Position numbers and translations under genes: made by a program. A stretch of DNA of 64,000 bases from Hymenobacter daecheongensis DSM 21074 (lineage in GTDB: Bacteria > Bacteroidota > Bacteroidia > Cytophagales > Hymenobacteraceae), in assembly GCF_900141805.1 (NCBI RefSeq), contig NZ_FQYN01000002.1:248001-312000 (forward strand). The letters are read 5' to 3'. The notes under the pieces were generated by a model. That model saw nothing but the letters and a program-made list of their open reading frames with translations, searched no databases and was not told the DNA's origin. Shown here piece by piece: positions 16,277 through 24,503 of this stretch. The stretch's first letter is position 1. Every line of letters starts with the position of its first letter.

Positions 16277-18736
16277 ATGAATCATCCATCCATTATCCTC
16301 ACTGCCGGCGTGTCGCTGATGGCAAGCATTGCTGGCTTTGCTCAGTCGGGCAGCAATTTTCCGCAGCCAATTGGATACGGCGTTTCTTCCTTGTATCCGC
16401 AAGCTCCGCGCGCGGTGGTGACTGCAGACCTTAACCGGGACGGACGCATGGATGTGGCTACAGCCAACTTGGTCGGAAACAGCGTGGGCGTTTTGCTGAA
16501 CGGAGCCGCGAACCAGCTCGGCACCCCCGTTAACTATACCGTCGGCTCAACTCCGAATGCCATAGTTGCGGGGAATTTCAATGCTGACACCTACCCCGAT
16601 CTGGCAACCACTAACTACAATAGTCACTCGGTTTCAGTGCTGCTGAACAACCGTAGCGGGCTGTTTGGTGCGGCTCAGGATTATCCGCTGCCAAACAGCG
16701 CCGTCGTGTATGACTTAGCCATTGGCGACCTTACCGGCGATGGCCGGGCTGATTTGGCCGTGTTAGGCTCCGTCAGCACAGATGCACTGGTATACGTCTT
16801 TCCCGGCTTGAGCAATGGCACCTTCGGTCCAATTCTGACCCCGGTGGTGTTGCCGCAGGGTGGCGAAGGCATTGCCGTGGCCGATATGAACGCCGATGGC
16901 CGGCTGGATGTGGTAGTTTCCAACGGCCGCGCCACTTTTGAGGTACTGCGCAACGCGGGTAGCGGCAGCCTGACTTCGGTGGGCCGCTATGCGGGTGCCC
17001 AGGCAGGGCTCGATCTGGTGGTAGCCGATTTCAATGCTGATAGCCGCCCCGACGTGGCGCAAGCCGACTACGATGGCCGGGCTGTGAGCGTGGCAATGGC
17101 CACCGCCACGGGGTTTGCTGCCCCTACGGCGTATGCTGCCGGGCTGGGGTCTTCGGGGTTGGTGCGGGCCGATGTGAATGCCGACGGCATTGCGGATCTG
17201 GCAGTGTCAAACAGTGTGAGTAACGATGTGACAGTGCTACTGGGCGCCGCTACGGGCACGTTCAGCAATGCCGGCACCTTCGCGGCGGGAGGCACGCCAT
17301 ATGACCTCGCAGTAGCAGACCTCACTGGTGATGGCCGGCCGGACCTGATTACGGCGAATTTTGTGCAGAGCAACTCCGTGGCCCTAACAGTGCTGCCCAA
17401 CGCGGGAAACGGCCGGTTTGCCACCGCCGCCTCGGCCCCGATTGATGTACCGGCCGGCCCGTTGCGCATGGTGCAAGGCGACCTCAACGGCGACAGTTAT
17501 CCGGATGTCGTAACCGTCAGCGGCAGTCCTACTGTGGCCAACAGCAAGCTGGCCGTGCTGCTCCGGCAACCCGATGGCCGCCTGGGCACAGCCGTAACCT
17601 ATCCTGTAGGCACCCGCCCTGAAGATGTAACGCTGGCTGATATCAACGGTGATGGCCACCTGGATGCCGTGACGGCCAATCGTGGAGCGGCCTCCTTGTC
17701 GGTATTGCTGAATAACACCGGCACTGGCCAGCTTACACCGGCCACTTCAGTCCCCCTATCCGGCAATCCGACCGGTGTAGTGGCCGCCGACTTCAATGCC
17801 GATGGCCGCCTGGATTTGGCCGTATCCGGCACGGCGGCCAATACTGTAGCGGTACTGCTGGGCACGGCCTCGGGGCAGCTTTCCGGGCCGAGCTATTTGA
17901 CAACTGGCGCATTTTCCAGCGGCCTTGTTGCCACGGATGTGGATGGAGATGGGCGGCTGGATCTGGCTGTAAGCCATCCGCAGAATTACACCATTGTCAT
18001 TTTGCGCAACCTGGGAAACGGCCAGTTCGCGACTCCGCTCACGATACCTGTAGTAGGCGTACCTGAACTCATCTTCGCCGCGGATCTTACGGGCGACGGC
18101 CGACCTGAGCTGCTGACCACAAACGGGGTCAGTTCCTCCATGTTGGTGCTGCGCAATGATGGCACCGGTCAATTTCAGGCGGCTATGCAGGCCGGCGTTT
18201 ACGGCAATGGGCTGGCTGTGGCCGATCTGAATGGCGATGCTCAGCCTGAAGTACTGCTGGTGTCGGCGCAGGGCAATGAGCTGCAGGTGCTTTCCTATAC
18301 GAATGGCAGCCTGATTCCGCAGCAGGATTTTTTTGCGGCCGGCTCCCCGCGCAGCTTAGCTGTTGGGGATGTGAATGCCGATGGCCGGCCGGATGTAACC
18401 ATCGCTAATTCTGGAGCGCATTCGGTTACGACCTTTTTGCAAGGAGCTGCCTTTCCTACCGCCAGCCGCGCAGCTGCTCACTGGGCGGCGGATCTGCAGG
18501 TCTATCCTAACCCTGCCACCAGCCAGTTGCAAATTCAGCTCGCTGCCCCGGCGCTGCTTTCAGCTTGTACTATTCATCTACTCGATGCAACCGGCCGGGC
18601 AGTGTATTCTGCCAAGCAAACCTACGCCGGACAACGCTTCGAAGTACTAGTGGCCACGCTTCCGCGTGGGTATTATATCCTGCGCGTGACCAATTCGGCC
18701 GGACAGCAAAGCAGCCGCCAAGTGCTTCTACAGTAA
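16277..18736 (+). CDS. FG-GAP/VCBS repeat protein with type IX secretion sorting domain
   Basis: An 819-residue exported protein. A signal peptide (ending GFAQ, about residue 23) is followed by roughly fourteen repeats with the calcium-binding signature D-x-[ND]-x-DG-x-x-D (for example DLNRDGRMD, DVNADGIAD, DINGDGHLD), which build a beta-propeller of the FG-GAP/VCBS type. The final 75 residues (VYPNPATSQLQIQL ... GYYILRVTNSAGQQSSRQVLLQ) are a type A T9SS C-terminal signal. It is therefore probably surface-attached or secreted; the ligand is unknown. I chose ATG 16277 over a TTG 12 bases upstream. Confidence 0.9.
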   Translation: MNHPSIILTAGVSLMASIAGFAQSGSNFPQPIGYGVSSLYPQAPRAVVTADLNRDGRMDVATANLVGNSVGVLLNGAANQLGTPVNYTVGSTPNAIVAGNFNADTYPDLATTNYNSHSVSVLLNNRSGLFGAAQDYPLPNSAVVYDLAIGDLTGDGRADLAVLGSVSTDALVYVFPGLSNGTFGPILTPVVLPQGGEGIAVADMNADGRLDVVVSNGRATFEVLRNAGSGSLTSVGRYAGAQAGLDLVVADFNADSRPDVAQADYDGRAVSVAMATATGFAAPTAYAAGLGSSGLVRADVNADGIADLAVSNSVSNDVTVLLGAATGTFSNAGTFAAGGTPYDLAVADLTGDGRPDLITANFVQSNSVALTVLPNAGNGRFATAASAPIDVPAGPLRMVQGDLNGDSYPDVVTVSGSPTVANSKLAVLLRQPDGRLGTAVTYPVGTRPEDVTLADINGDGHLDAVTANRGAASLSVLLNNTGTGQLTPATSVPLSGNPTGVVAADFNADGRLDLAVSGTAANTVAVLLGTASGQLSGPSYLTTGAFSSGLVATDVDGDGRLDLAVSHPQNYTIVILRNLGNGQFATPLTIPVVGVPELIFAADLTGDGRPELLTTNGVSSSMLVLRNDGTGQFQAAMQAGVYGNGLAVADLNGDAQPEVLLVSAQGNELQVLSYTNGSLIPQQDFFAAGSPRSLAVGDVNADGRPDVTIANSGAHSVTTFLQGAAFPTASRAAAHWAADLQVYPNPATSQLQIQLAAPALLSACTIHLLDATGRAVYSAKQTYAGQRFEVLVATLPRGYYILRVTNSAGQQSSRQVLLQ

Positions 18737-18756
18737 TACAGCTGCCGGCTTAAAGA

Positions 18757-18793
18757 TAAAACGGCCGCCCCTCGCAGGAGGGGCGGCCGTTTT
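18757..18793. terminator. Bidirectional terminator
   Basis: A strong GC hairpin (AAAACGGCCGCCCC / GGGGCGGCCGTTTT) between the convergent FG-GAP gene and the lipoprotein gene. Confidence 0.85.
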
Positions 18794-18831
18794 GCTGGCA
18801 TCTGGCGCAAGCTGCCTGGTACGTTTGGGTA

Positions 18832-19485
18832 CTAAACTTTGGGGGTGTAGGGGAATTTCTTGGAGGCGTTGCGCATCAGCATATTCACAATATTCTCGGT
18901 AGAAGAGAATACGGAGCCCGCAGCCAGGAAATCGTACTTCCATAGCAGCTTTCCAGCTTCATTCTCGTGAATATTGACGGTGATATTGGCCTGATTAGTA
19001 GCGCCCCAGGCGCCTACCAACAGTCCCATAGCCACGGCTGCGCCCTCGCTCATGGGCTTGGTGGTACGCACGCTGGTGGTCAGCACGGCATCTACGCCGA
19101 GCATTTTGGCCAGCTCCTGCGGGGTGTGCTTGGCCATGTCGGCATACGCAACGTGCTGTTGGGCCAGCAGGGCGTTGGTCTGGGCTACATCCTGGAAGGT
19201 GACGGTATAGCCGCGCTGCTGACCGCGGCGCAACAGCCAAGAATAAATCTGGCCCTGAAAATCAATACCGCTCTTCTGCTCCATGTCGCGCTGCTGGTCG
19301 GCCGAGACGCGCCGGGCTTCGTTGGGGCGCAGCTGCATCGTGACGCTGGCGGGCAGAATGGCTACGGTTTTGTGCTTGGGCGCGTAGGCGCGGAAATCCT
19401 GAGCCAGATAAATGGAAGGACCGCAGGCGGTGAAAAGGAGCGTCAGCAGCACGAGGGCCAACGACGGCAAAGTAGAGATACGCAT
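18832..19485 (-). CDS. Predicted lipoprotein, unknown function
   Basis: A 217-residue lipoprotein with signal peptide and lipobox LFTAC (C21). The body has the segments KTVAILPASVTMQL and AKMLGVDAVLTTSVRTTKPMSEGAAVAMGLLVG. Together with ITVNIHENEAGKLLWKYDF these resemble proteins of the GNA1162/CsgG-like group that assemble or maintain envelope structures, but I cannot assign it firmly. I start at ATG 19485; the frame extends further upstream without protein-like sequence. Confidence 0.75.
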   Translation of the reverse strand: MRISTLPSLALVLLTLLFTACGPSIYLAQDFRAYAPKHKTVAILPASVTMQLRPNEARRVSADQQRDMEQKSGIDFQGQIYSWLLRRGQQRGYTVTFQDVAQTNALLAQQHVAYADMAKHTPQELAKMLGVDAVLTTSVRTTKPMSEGAAVAMGLLVGAWGATNQANITVNIHENEAGKLLWKYDFLAAGSVFSSTENIVNMLMRNASKKFPYTPKV

Positions 19486-19651
19486 GTAGGAATGAGGAAT
19501 GAATGGGAGAATGAGAGCCTGGCCGCTTGCAGGTGCCAAAAATGCCATCAAATTTACTCCATTAACTCCTGCCTTGCTGCGCGAAAAGAAAAAATAACTT
19601 CCGTATTGGGAAACATTTTTCTGCAGTAGGCCAACAGACGTGGCCCGGGCC

Positions 19652-19918
19652 TCAGTATTCGGCCATCTGACTATCTACGTAGCACCAGGCCCACTGCTCG
19701 CCGGGCTCGGCCGAGGTGATGACCGGGTGCGCGGTGGCCTGAAAATGCCGGGTGGCGTGCTTGTTTTTGGATGAGTCGCAGCAGCCGACGTGGCCGCAGG
19801 TCTGGCACAGGCGCAAATGCACCCATTTGTCGCCGAGGGCCACGCACTCGGGGCAGACGTGCCCGGCAGGCGCCGGCAGCAGGGTTTCGAGGGTGGCGAG
19901 GTGTGAGCAGAGGGCCAT
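19652..19918 (-). CDS. UBP-type zinc finger protein
   Basis: An 88-residue protein that is essentially one ZnF-UBP domain, the fold used in eukaryotes to bind the ubiquitin C-terminus; bacterial versions occur alone and have no known ligand. The metal-binding residues are visible: C4/H6, C22-C25 (CPEC), C38-C41 (CQTC), C46/C47, H54, H58 and H64, with the conserved GHVGCCDSSKNKHATRHF segment. I chose ATG 19918; the upstream frame runs through an inverted repeat. Its neighbours downstream of the start are on the same strand but separated by about 200 bases and a palindromic repeat. Confidence 0.85.
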   Translation of the reverse strand: MALCSHLATLETLLPAPAGHVCPECVALGDKWVHLRLCQTCGHVGCCDSSKNKHATRHFQATAHPVITSAEPGEQWAWCYVDSQMAEY

Positions 19919-20024
19919 TTTTGATGTGCTGATGTATTGATTCAATGATGTGCTGACAGGCCGGTACGTTGTTCTGCCAAAAGCCAAGAAGCTATTGACA
20001 TTAGCTAAAAGGTCGCTGGAACGA

Positions 20025-20108
20025 TGTAGAGACGCATACTTGCGTCTCCTCGGCCGCGCCGGCAGGGCGTTGTCGTTCAACGAGGAGACGCAAGTATGCG
20101 TCTCTACA
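20025..20108. repeat. Palindromic repeat (GTAGAGACGCATACTTGCGTCTCC arms)
   Basis: Two perfect 28-bp inverted arms (20025-20052 and 20081-20108) around a 28-base GC-rich middle. Arms of the type GTAGAGACGC...GCGTCTC are a dispersed intergenic repeat in many Bacteroidota (known to me from general experience, not checked). It lies between the UBP zinc-finger and OsmC genes and could form a long hairpin in RNA. Confidence 0.8.
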
Positions 20109-20126
20109 CCCCGCATTCAGTAACAG

Positions 20127-20573
20127 CTAAGATGCCGGCACCAGGCGCGTGACGATGCGCAGACTGCCCATGAGGGTTTTCTGCACCGGGCATTTCTGCG
20201 AAATTACATCCAGGCGCTGGCGCTGCTCCTCGCTGAGCGGGCCCAGCAGGCGCAGCTCCTTTTGCACTTCGTCGAGGGCCTGGCCGGGCTCTTCGCACTT
20301 CTCGCAGTCCTGCTCGTGCACGCGCTGGTGGCTCAAGCGCACTTCAATGGCTTCGAGGGGCCACTTTTTGCGGGTGGCGTAGAGGCGCAGCGTGATGGCC
20401 GTACAGGCCCCCAGCGCCGCCAGCAGCAGGTCGTAGGGCGTGGGGCCGCGGTCCTGGCCGCCTACATCCACGGGCTCATCCAGAAAAAAGGTGTGGCGGC
20501 CGGCTTGCACTTCGGCCAGCAGCGCCTCGGGCCCTACTTTCACCAGCACGGCTTTGTCGTTGGCGTCGGTCAT
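20127..20573 (-). CDS. OsmC/Ohr-family peroxiredoxin-like protein
   Basis: A 148-residue OsmC-fold protein that probably reduces organic hydroperoxides. The two active cysteines typical of the family are visible: C57 in LGACTAITLRLYA and C128 in SQKCPVQKTL. A small extra motif EQDCEKCEE (about 87-95) adds two cysteines in the region where other members have a loop. I start at ATG 20573, just 5 bases after the stop of the upstream conserved small gene, so the two are co-transcribed. The longer open frame upstream belongs to a shadow frame of that gene. Confidence 0.88.
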   Translation of the reverse strand: MTDANDKAVLVKVGPEALLAEVQAGRHTFFLDEPVDVGGQDRGPTPYDLLLAALGACTAITLRLYATRKKWPLEAIEVRLSHQRVHEQDCEKCEEPGQALDEVQKELRLLGPLSEEQRQRLDVISQKCPVQKTLMGSLRIVTRLVPAS

Positions 20574-20578
20574 CGGGC

Positions 20579-20893
20579 TTAGCCTTGGGGCATGTTGAGC
20601 TTGTGCATCAGCTCGTCGTTCAGGGGCTCCGAATACGCGCCGAATGCACTCACCAGCAGTCCTTTCACGCCCCGCTCCGATTCGATGGCGTACACCACGC
20701 TTTCGTCGCCGGGGTCGCTGTCGCCCTCGAAGCGGTAGAACTCGCGGACATGAAAATGCTGCGGGTGCAGCTTCAGATCGAGGCCCGGACAGTGCAGCAC
20801 GTGGCCGTCCACGATGTTGAAGTCGTTGGTGTAGCCGCGCTTCTGCAGGTCGCGCACGGCCTGAAGCAGCGTATCGTAGGAAGGGTGATTCAT
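20579..20893 (-). CDS. Small conserved Bacteroidota protein (often labelled phosphoribosylpyrophosphate synthetase)
   Basis: A 104-residue protein beginning MNHPSYDTLLQAVRDLQKRGYTNDFNI. Proteins like this are widely annotated in Bacteroidota as 'phosphoribosylpyrophosphate synthetase', but at 104 residues it cannot be the full enzyme (about 310 residues) and no PRPP-binding motif is visible, so that name should not be trusted. Conserved-looking parts are FHVREFYRFEGDSDPGDESVVYAI and GVKGLLVSAFGAYSE. It is followed after 5 bases by an OsmC gene, suggesting a stress-related operon (inference). Confidence 0.75.
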   Translation of the reverse strand: MNHPSYDTLLQAVRDLQKRGYTNDFNIVDGHVLHCPGLDLKLHPQHFHVREFYRFEGDSDPGDESVVYAIESERGVKGLLVSAFGAYSEPLNDELMHKLNMPQG

Positions 20894-20967
20894 GGCCGGG
20901 AGATTGGTGGAGCACTAAAAGATAGTGGTTTTTCTATGCTTTAGCAACCCATTCCGCACGCTCCGCT

Positions 20968-21990
20968 TCAGGGGTTGGCGACGGGTGTCCCCAGCGGCGG
21001 CTCCAGGTCAAACTGTATATCCCGCATGCACCGAAAATGGCCGCGCGGGCATTTGGCGTAGCCGATTTTGGAGCACGGCCGGCAATCCAGCCCGCGCACT
21101 TCCCACACCCGGAACTCGGTGCGAAACGGGTACATGCCAAACTCCGGCACCGTGTTGCCCCAAATGCTGATGATTTCCTTGCCGAAAGCCGCCGCAATGT
21201 GCATCAGCCCGGTATCGTGGCTGATAACCAACTGCGCCTGCCGCACCAGCGAGGCCGACTGATTCAGGTTGAACTTGCCGCAGGCGTTGTAGAGAGGTGA
21301 AGTTGTGAAGTTGGGGAGTTGTGAATTTTCGTCCCCAGAGGGCTGCAAGGCGGCCACTATTTCGTTGCCGGTGGCTGCGTCTTCGGGGCCGCCGAGCAGC
21401 ACGATGGGGCGCTGCAGCTGTCGGCACAGCTCGATGATGCGCTCGGTGGGCAGGCGCTTGGTGGCGTGCTGCGCCCCGATGGCGAAGGCCACGTAGCCGG
21501 TCTGAAACGCGGCGGGCAGCGCGGTGGCAATGGTTACTTCATCCTGGGCGGGAATAAAATAATCGAGGCCGTGGCCGTCGTCGCGCACGCCCAGCGGGGC
21601 AGCGGCGGCCAGGTAGCGCTCCACGATGTGCACGGGCGGCAGCCGGTTTACCTTCAGATTGACCAGCAGCCACTTCTGCGCGTTCAGCTTGTCGAAGCTG
21701 CTGGATTTCACGCCTAATTGCAGCTTGATAAGCCGCGTGCGCAGGTTGTTGTGGAGGTCAACGATGTAGTCGAACTGCTCGGCGCGCAGCTCAGCTACCA
21801 GCTCATTGAGCGAGCCGGTGAGGCAATGCACCTTCGCCACATGCGGATTATTGGCCACGAGGCCGCGGTAGGCCGGCTTGGTGGCAAAATGCACCTGCGC
21901 GCCGGGCACCTGCTGCCTCAGCGCCCGCACCACCGGCGTAGTCAGCACGATGTCGCCGATGGAGGAAAAGCGCAGAACGAGAATTTTCAT
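20968..21990 (-). CDS. Glycosyltransferase family 9 (heptosyltransferase-like)
   Basis: A 340-residue GT-B enzyme of the ADP-heptose:LPS heptosyltransferase type, acting at the cytoplasmic face in lipopolysaccharide core synthesis. The N-terminus KILVLRFSSIGDIVLTTPVVRAL is the family signature. The C-terminal domain has VISHDTGLMHIAAAFGK and a cysteine-rich tail LDCRPCSKIGYAKCPRGHFRC, also found in the second GT9 at 29.6 kb. The loop around residues 220-232 (GDENSQLPNFTTSPLYN) is encoded by an octamer repeat (21297-21329) resembling the arrays at gene ends elsewhere. It is followed upstream by a palindrome and the polX gene. Confidence 0.9.
   Translation of the reverse strand: MKILVLRFSSIGDIVLTTPVVRALRQQVPGAQVHFATKPAYRGLVANNPHVAKVHCLTGSLNELVAELRAEQFDYIVDLHNNLRTRLIKLQLGVKSSSFDKLNAQKWLLVNLKVNRLPPVHIVERYLAAAAPLGVRDDGHGLDYFIPAQDEVTIATALPAAFQTGYVAFAIGAQHATKRLPTERIIELCRQLQRPIVLLGGPEDAATGNEIVAALQPSGDENSQLPNFTTSPLYNACGKFNLNQSASLVRQAQLVISHDTGLMHIAAAFGKEIISIWGNTVPEFGMYPFRTEFRVWEVRGLDCRPCSKIGYAKCPRGHFRCMRDIQFDLEPPLGTPVANP
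21297..21329. repeat. Octamer array inside a coding sequence
   Basis: Four 8-bp units of the type GTGAAGTT (GTGAAGTT, GTGAAGTT, GGGGAGTT, GTGAATTT) within the GT9 gene, in frame. They encode part of a probably surface-exposed loop. The unit is close to GTGAAGTG seen in the array at 7141-7156. Confidence 0.65.
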
Positions 21991-22004
21991 GGATTACGAG
22001 CTAC

Positions 22005-22077
22005 AAGCTTTAAGCCTCAAGCTACAAGCTGTATCAGAAGGCTTGCAGCTTGTAGCTTGAGGCTTAAAGCTTTTTTT
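22005..22077. repeat. Palindrome between polX and GT9 genes
   Basis: Inverted arms of 27 bp (AAGCTTTAAGCCTCAAGCTACAAGCTG type at 22005-22031 and complement at 22046-22073) followed by T7. The polX stop codon lies at the edge. It could terminate polX transcripts or be a dispersed palindromic repeat. Confidence 0.75.
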
Positions 22078-23815
22078 AGCTAAAAAGCGTGGCTTTGAAC
22101 TCTTCGGCGGGCTTGATGCCGGCTTTGCGCTCCGCGAAGTAGGCGGCCATTTCGTCGGCGCTTAGTGCGTTGAAGGTCATGCCTTTGGTGAGGCCACCCT
22201 TGCGGCCCATCATCACGCCGTAGCGCATGTCGGCGTAGCCGTCGGTATGGTGGGCATCGGGGTTCAGGCTGAGGCGCACGCCCTGGTCGAGGGCGTAGCG
22301 CACCCAGCGCCAGTCGAGGTCGAGCCGCCAGGGGTTGGAGTTTATTTCGATGATGACGTTATGCTTGGCGCAGGCGTCGATAACGGCTTTGTGGTTGATA
22401 GGGTAGCCTTCGCGGCGCAGCAGCAGGCGGCCGGTGGGGTGGCCCAGCATAGTGGTGTAGGGGTTGGCAATGGCCCGCAGCAGCCGCTCGGTGGCCTTGC
22501 GCTCGTCCATGCGCAGGTTGCTGTGCACCGAGGCCACGATGAAATCGAAGGTTTCGAGCACCGTGGGCGCGTAGTCGAGGCCGCCGTCGGAGAGAATGTC
22601 GCTTTCAATACCCTTGAAGATGCGAAACGGGGCCAGTTCCTGGTTCAGCTGGTCGATTTCGCGCTGCTGCTGGCGCACCCGCTCCGGGCTCAGGCCATTG
22701 GCGTAGTGCGCGGCCTGCGAATGGTCGCAGATGCCGAGGTACTCGTAGCCTTTGGCGCGCAGAAACTCGGCCATCTGGCGCAGCGTGTGGGCACCATCGG
22801 AGTAGGTGCTGTGGTTGTGCAGGGAGCCGCGCAGGTCGCTTTCCTCAATCAGCGCAGGTAGCTTCTGCTCTTTGGCCAGGGCAATTTCGCCCTGGCCTTC
22901 GCGCAGCTCCGGCTCCACGTATTGCAGCCCGGCGGTCTGGTAAATGGCCTGTTCCTGATAAAACCGCTCCCGCTGCGCCAGCTGCCGCAATGAGCCGACC
23001 GGGCCGCCCAGCGGCTCGCTCAGGTGCGCCTCGGTGCCGGTGAGCAGAAACAGCTGGTTGACAAAATCTTCCTTCCGCACTATATGCACCGCCAACTTCA
23101 CGCCCGAGGCCGTGGCCGTGCCGCGCCAGGCAAACGGGCCCGAGCGGGCGGGCTCGGGCGTGAGGCCGTCTAGCGTGCTAAGCAGCGCGTGGGCCTGCCA
23201 GGGCTGGGCGGTGGCGGCCACCAGCAGCACGGTTTCTACCACTTCGAGGCGGCGGCGCACCTCGCCGGCCACGGCCACCTGGTCGGTTTTCAGCGCGTCG
23301 CGCAGGTGCTTGGCCAACTCTTCCGCCAGGGTTTCGGCCTGGGGGTAGAGCAGCTTGCCGCGGTTTTCCTGGTTGAATTCGAGGGCGGCCAAGATCATGT
23401 CCTGGGTCTTTTTGCCGAAGCCTTTGAGCTTGCTCACCTCGTCGTTTTCGGCCGCTTCGCGCAGCTGCTCAATGCTTTCCAGCCCCAGCTCGCGCCACAG
23501 CGCCCGAATTTTCTTGGGGCCGATGCCTTTGATGCCCAGCATCTCCACCACGCCGGGTGGGGTGCTGTCGAGCAGCTTCTGCATTTCGGGGAAGGTGCCC
23601 GTATCGAGCAGCTCGGCCACTTTGGCGGCGGCGGTTTTGCTCAGACCGGTGCGGTCGGGCAGGCCGGTGCGGTCCATGTCGGCCACGGGGCTTTCCAGAC
23701 GTTCCAGCACGGCGGCGGTGCCTTCGTAGGCCCGGGTTTTGAACGGGTTTTCGTCGTGCAGCTCCATGAGCGACGCGGTGAGGCGGAAGGCACGGATGAG
23801 GGCGCGGTTGTCCAC
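22076..23815 (-). CDS. polX: DNA polymerase/3'-5' exonuclease PolX
   Basis: A family X DNA polymerase used in base-excision or gap repair, with a C-terminal PHP phosphoesterase domain. Residues 1-90 form the helix-hairpin-helix 8-kDa-like domain (ALIRAFRLTASLMELHDENPFKTRAYE), followed by HhH LGIKGIGPKKIRALW and the palm/fingers region. In this copy the palm acidic motif is weak (VAVAGEVRRRLEVVETVLLVA, with no clear DxD), so polymerase activity is uncertain. The PHP domain begins LHNHSTYSDGAHTLRQMAEFL and has HSNLRMD and HPTGRLL. I start at GTG 23815, which gives 579 residues; the frame extends to 23959 through repeat-like sequence. Confidence 0.9.
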   Translation of the reverse strand: MDNRALIRAFRLTASLMELHDENPFKTRAYEGTAAVLERLESPVADMDRTGLPDRTGLSKTAAAKVAELLDTGTFPEMQKLLDSTPPGVVEMLGIKGIGPKKIRALWRELGLESIEQLREAAENDEVSKLKGFGKKTQDMILAALEFNQENRGKLLYPQAETLAEELAKHLRDALKTDQVAVAGEVRRRLEVVETVLLVAATAQPWQAHALLSTLDGLTPEPARSGPFAWRGTATASGVKLAVHIVRKEDFVNQLFLLTGTEAHLSEPLGGPVGSLRQLAQRERFYQEQAIYQTAGLQYVEPELREGQGEIALAKEQKLPALIEESDLRGSLHNHSTYSDGAHTLRQMAEFLRAKGYEYLGICDHSQAAHYANGLSPERVRQQQREIDQLNQELAPFRIFKGIESDILSDGGLDYAPTVLETFDFIVASVHSNLRMDERKATERLLRAIANPYTTMLGHPTGRLLLRREGYPINHKAVIDACAKHNVIIEINSNPWRLDLDWRWVRYALDQGVRLSLNPDAHHTDGYADMRYGVMMGRKGGLTKGMTFNALSADEMAAYFAERKAGIKPAEEFKATLFS

Positions 23816-24003
23816 TTGGTGGCTGATTTTTGATTTCTGGTTCCTGGTTTTTGGTTGCTGGGCGAGCCAAAAACCAAAAGCCAGCCCCCGAAAACCGATG
23901 AAAAGGGCGGTGGCCAAAGGTACGGGGCAATATCGTACATTCGCTGCTACGGCTCCCACTGGGCCCGATCCGGATTTTCTCCCGTTCCCGACTTTTGTTT
24001 GCT

Positions 24004-24417
24004 ATGCGCCTATTCCTTTTGCTGAGCTGCCTGAGCGTGGTGCTCCTGGCCGGCACCTGCAACCCCGACTCGCCCACCACGGCCGCCGCCGCGGCCACCT
24101 CGCCCCAGATGAAACAGCTCGAACGCACTTGGCTGCACGCCCAGGAAGAAGACCAAGGCGACATTAAAGTGTACCGCCCCAACACTTACAACTTTCCGCC
24201 CGCGCGGGGCCGCACGGGCTTTCAGTTCGAGCGCAACGGCCTGTTTACGCAGTACGACATTGCCCCCACCGATGGTCTGGAAGGCCGCCGGGGCCAGTGG
24301 AAAGCCGAGGGCAGCACCAAAATCGTCATCAGCCTCGACGACAAGCGCGACCCGGACTACACGCTCGAAATCGTGTCATTGGACAAAGACGTGCTGAAGG
24401 TGCGCCGGCTGGAATAG
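24004..24417 (+). CDS. Lipoprotein, tandem paralogue 1
   Basis: A 137-residue lipoprotein with lipobox LAGTC (C19) and an alanine-rich linker. The body (RTWLHAQEE...IKVYRPNTYNFPPARGRTGFQFERNGLFTQYDIAPTDG...YTLEIVSLDKDVLKVRRLE) matches the next gene across its length, so the two arose by tandem duplication. The pattern resembles small Bacteroidota lipocalin-like or META-like lipoproteins, but I cannot assign a family. ATG 24004 is chosen over an in-frame TTG 9 bases upstream. Confidence 0.78.
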   Translation: MRLFLLLSCLSVVLLAGTCNPDSPTTAAAAATSPQMKQLERTWLHAQEEDQGDIKVYRPNTYNFPPARGRTGFQFERNGLFTQYDIAPTDGLEGRRGQWKAEGSTKIVISLDDKRDPDYTLEIVSLDKDVLKVRRLE

Positions 24418-24503
24418 TGCCGCCGGGCCGCGCCGGATGCAACCTTTGCCGCCGGGCGCGGCTCCCTGGCCTGTCTGCTCTCCTTGTTTCCGCCGTTTCT
24501 GCT

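Noticed and set aside
20579..20893. Annotation as phosphoribosylpyrophosphate synthetase.
   Set aside because: A common database label, but the 104-residue protein lacks the PRPP motif and two thirds of the enzyme's length.
23816..23959. N-terminal extension of PolX.
   Set aside because: Its translation (QQPKTRNQKSKISH region) comes from an intergenic repeat-like sequence; the family starts at the GTG at 23815.
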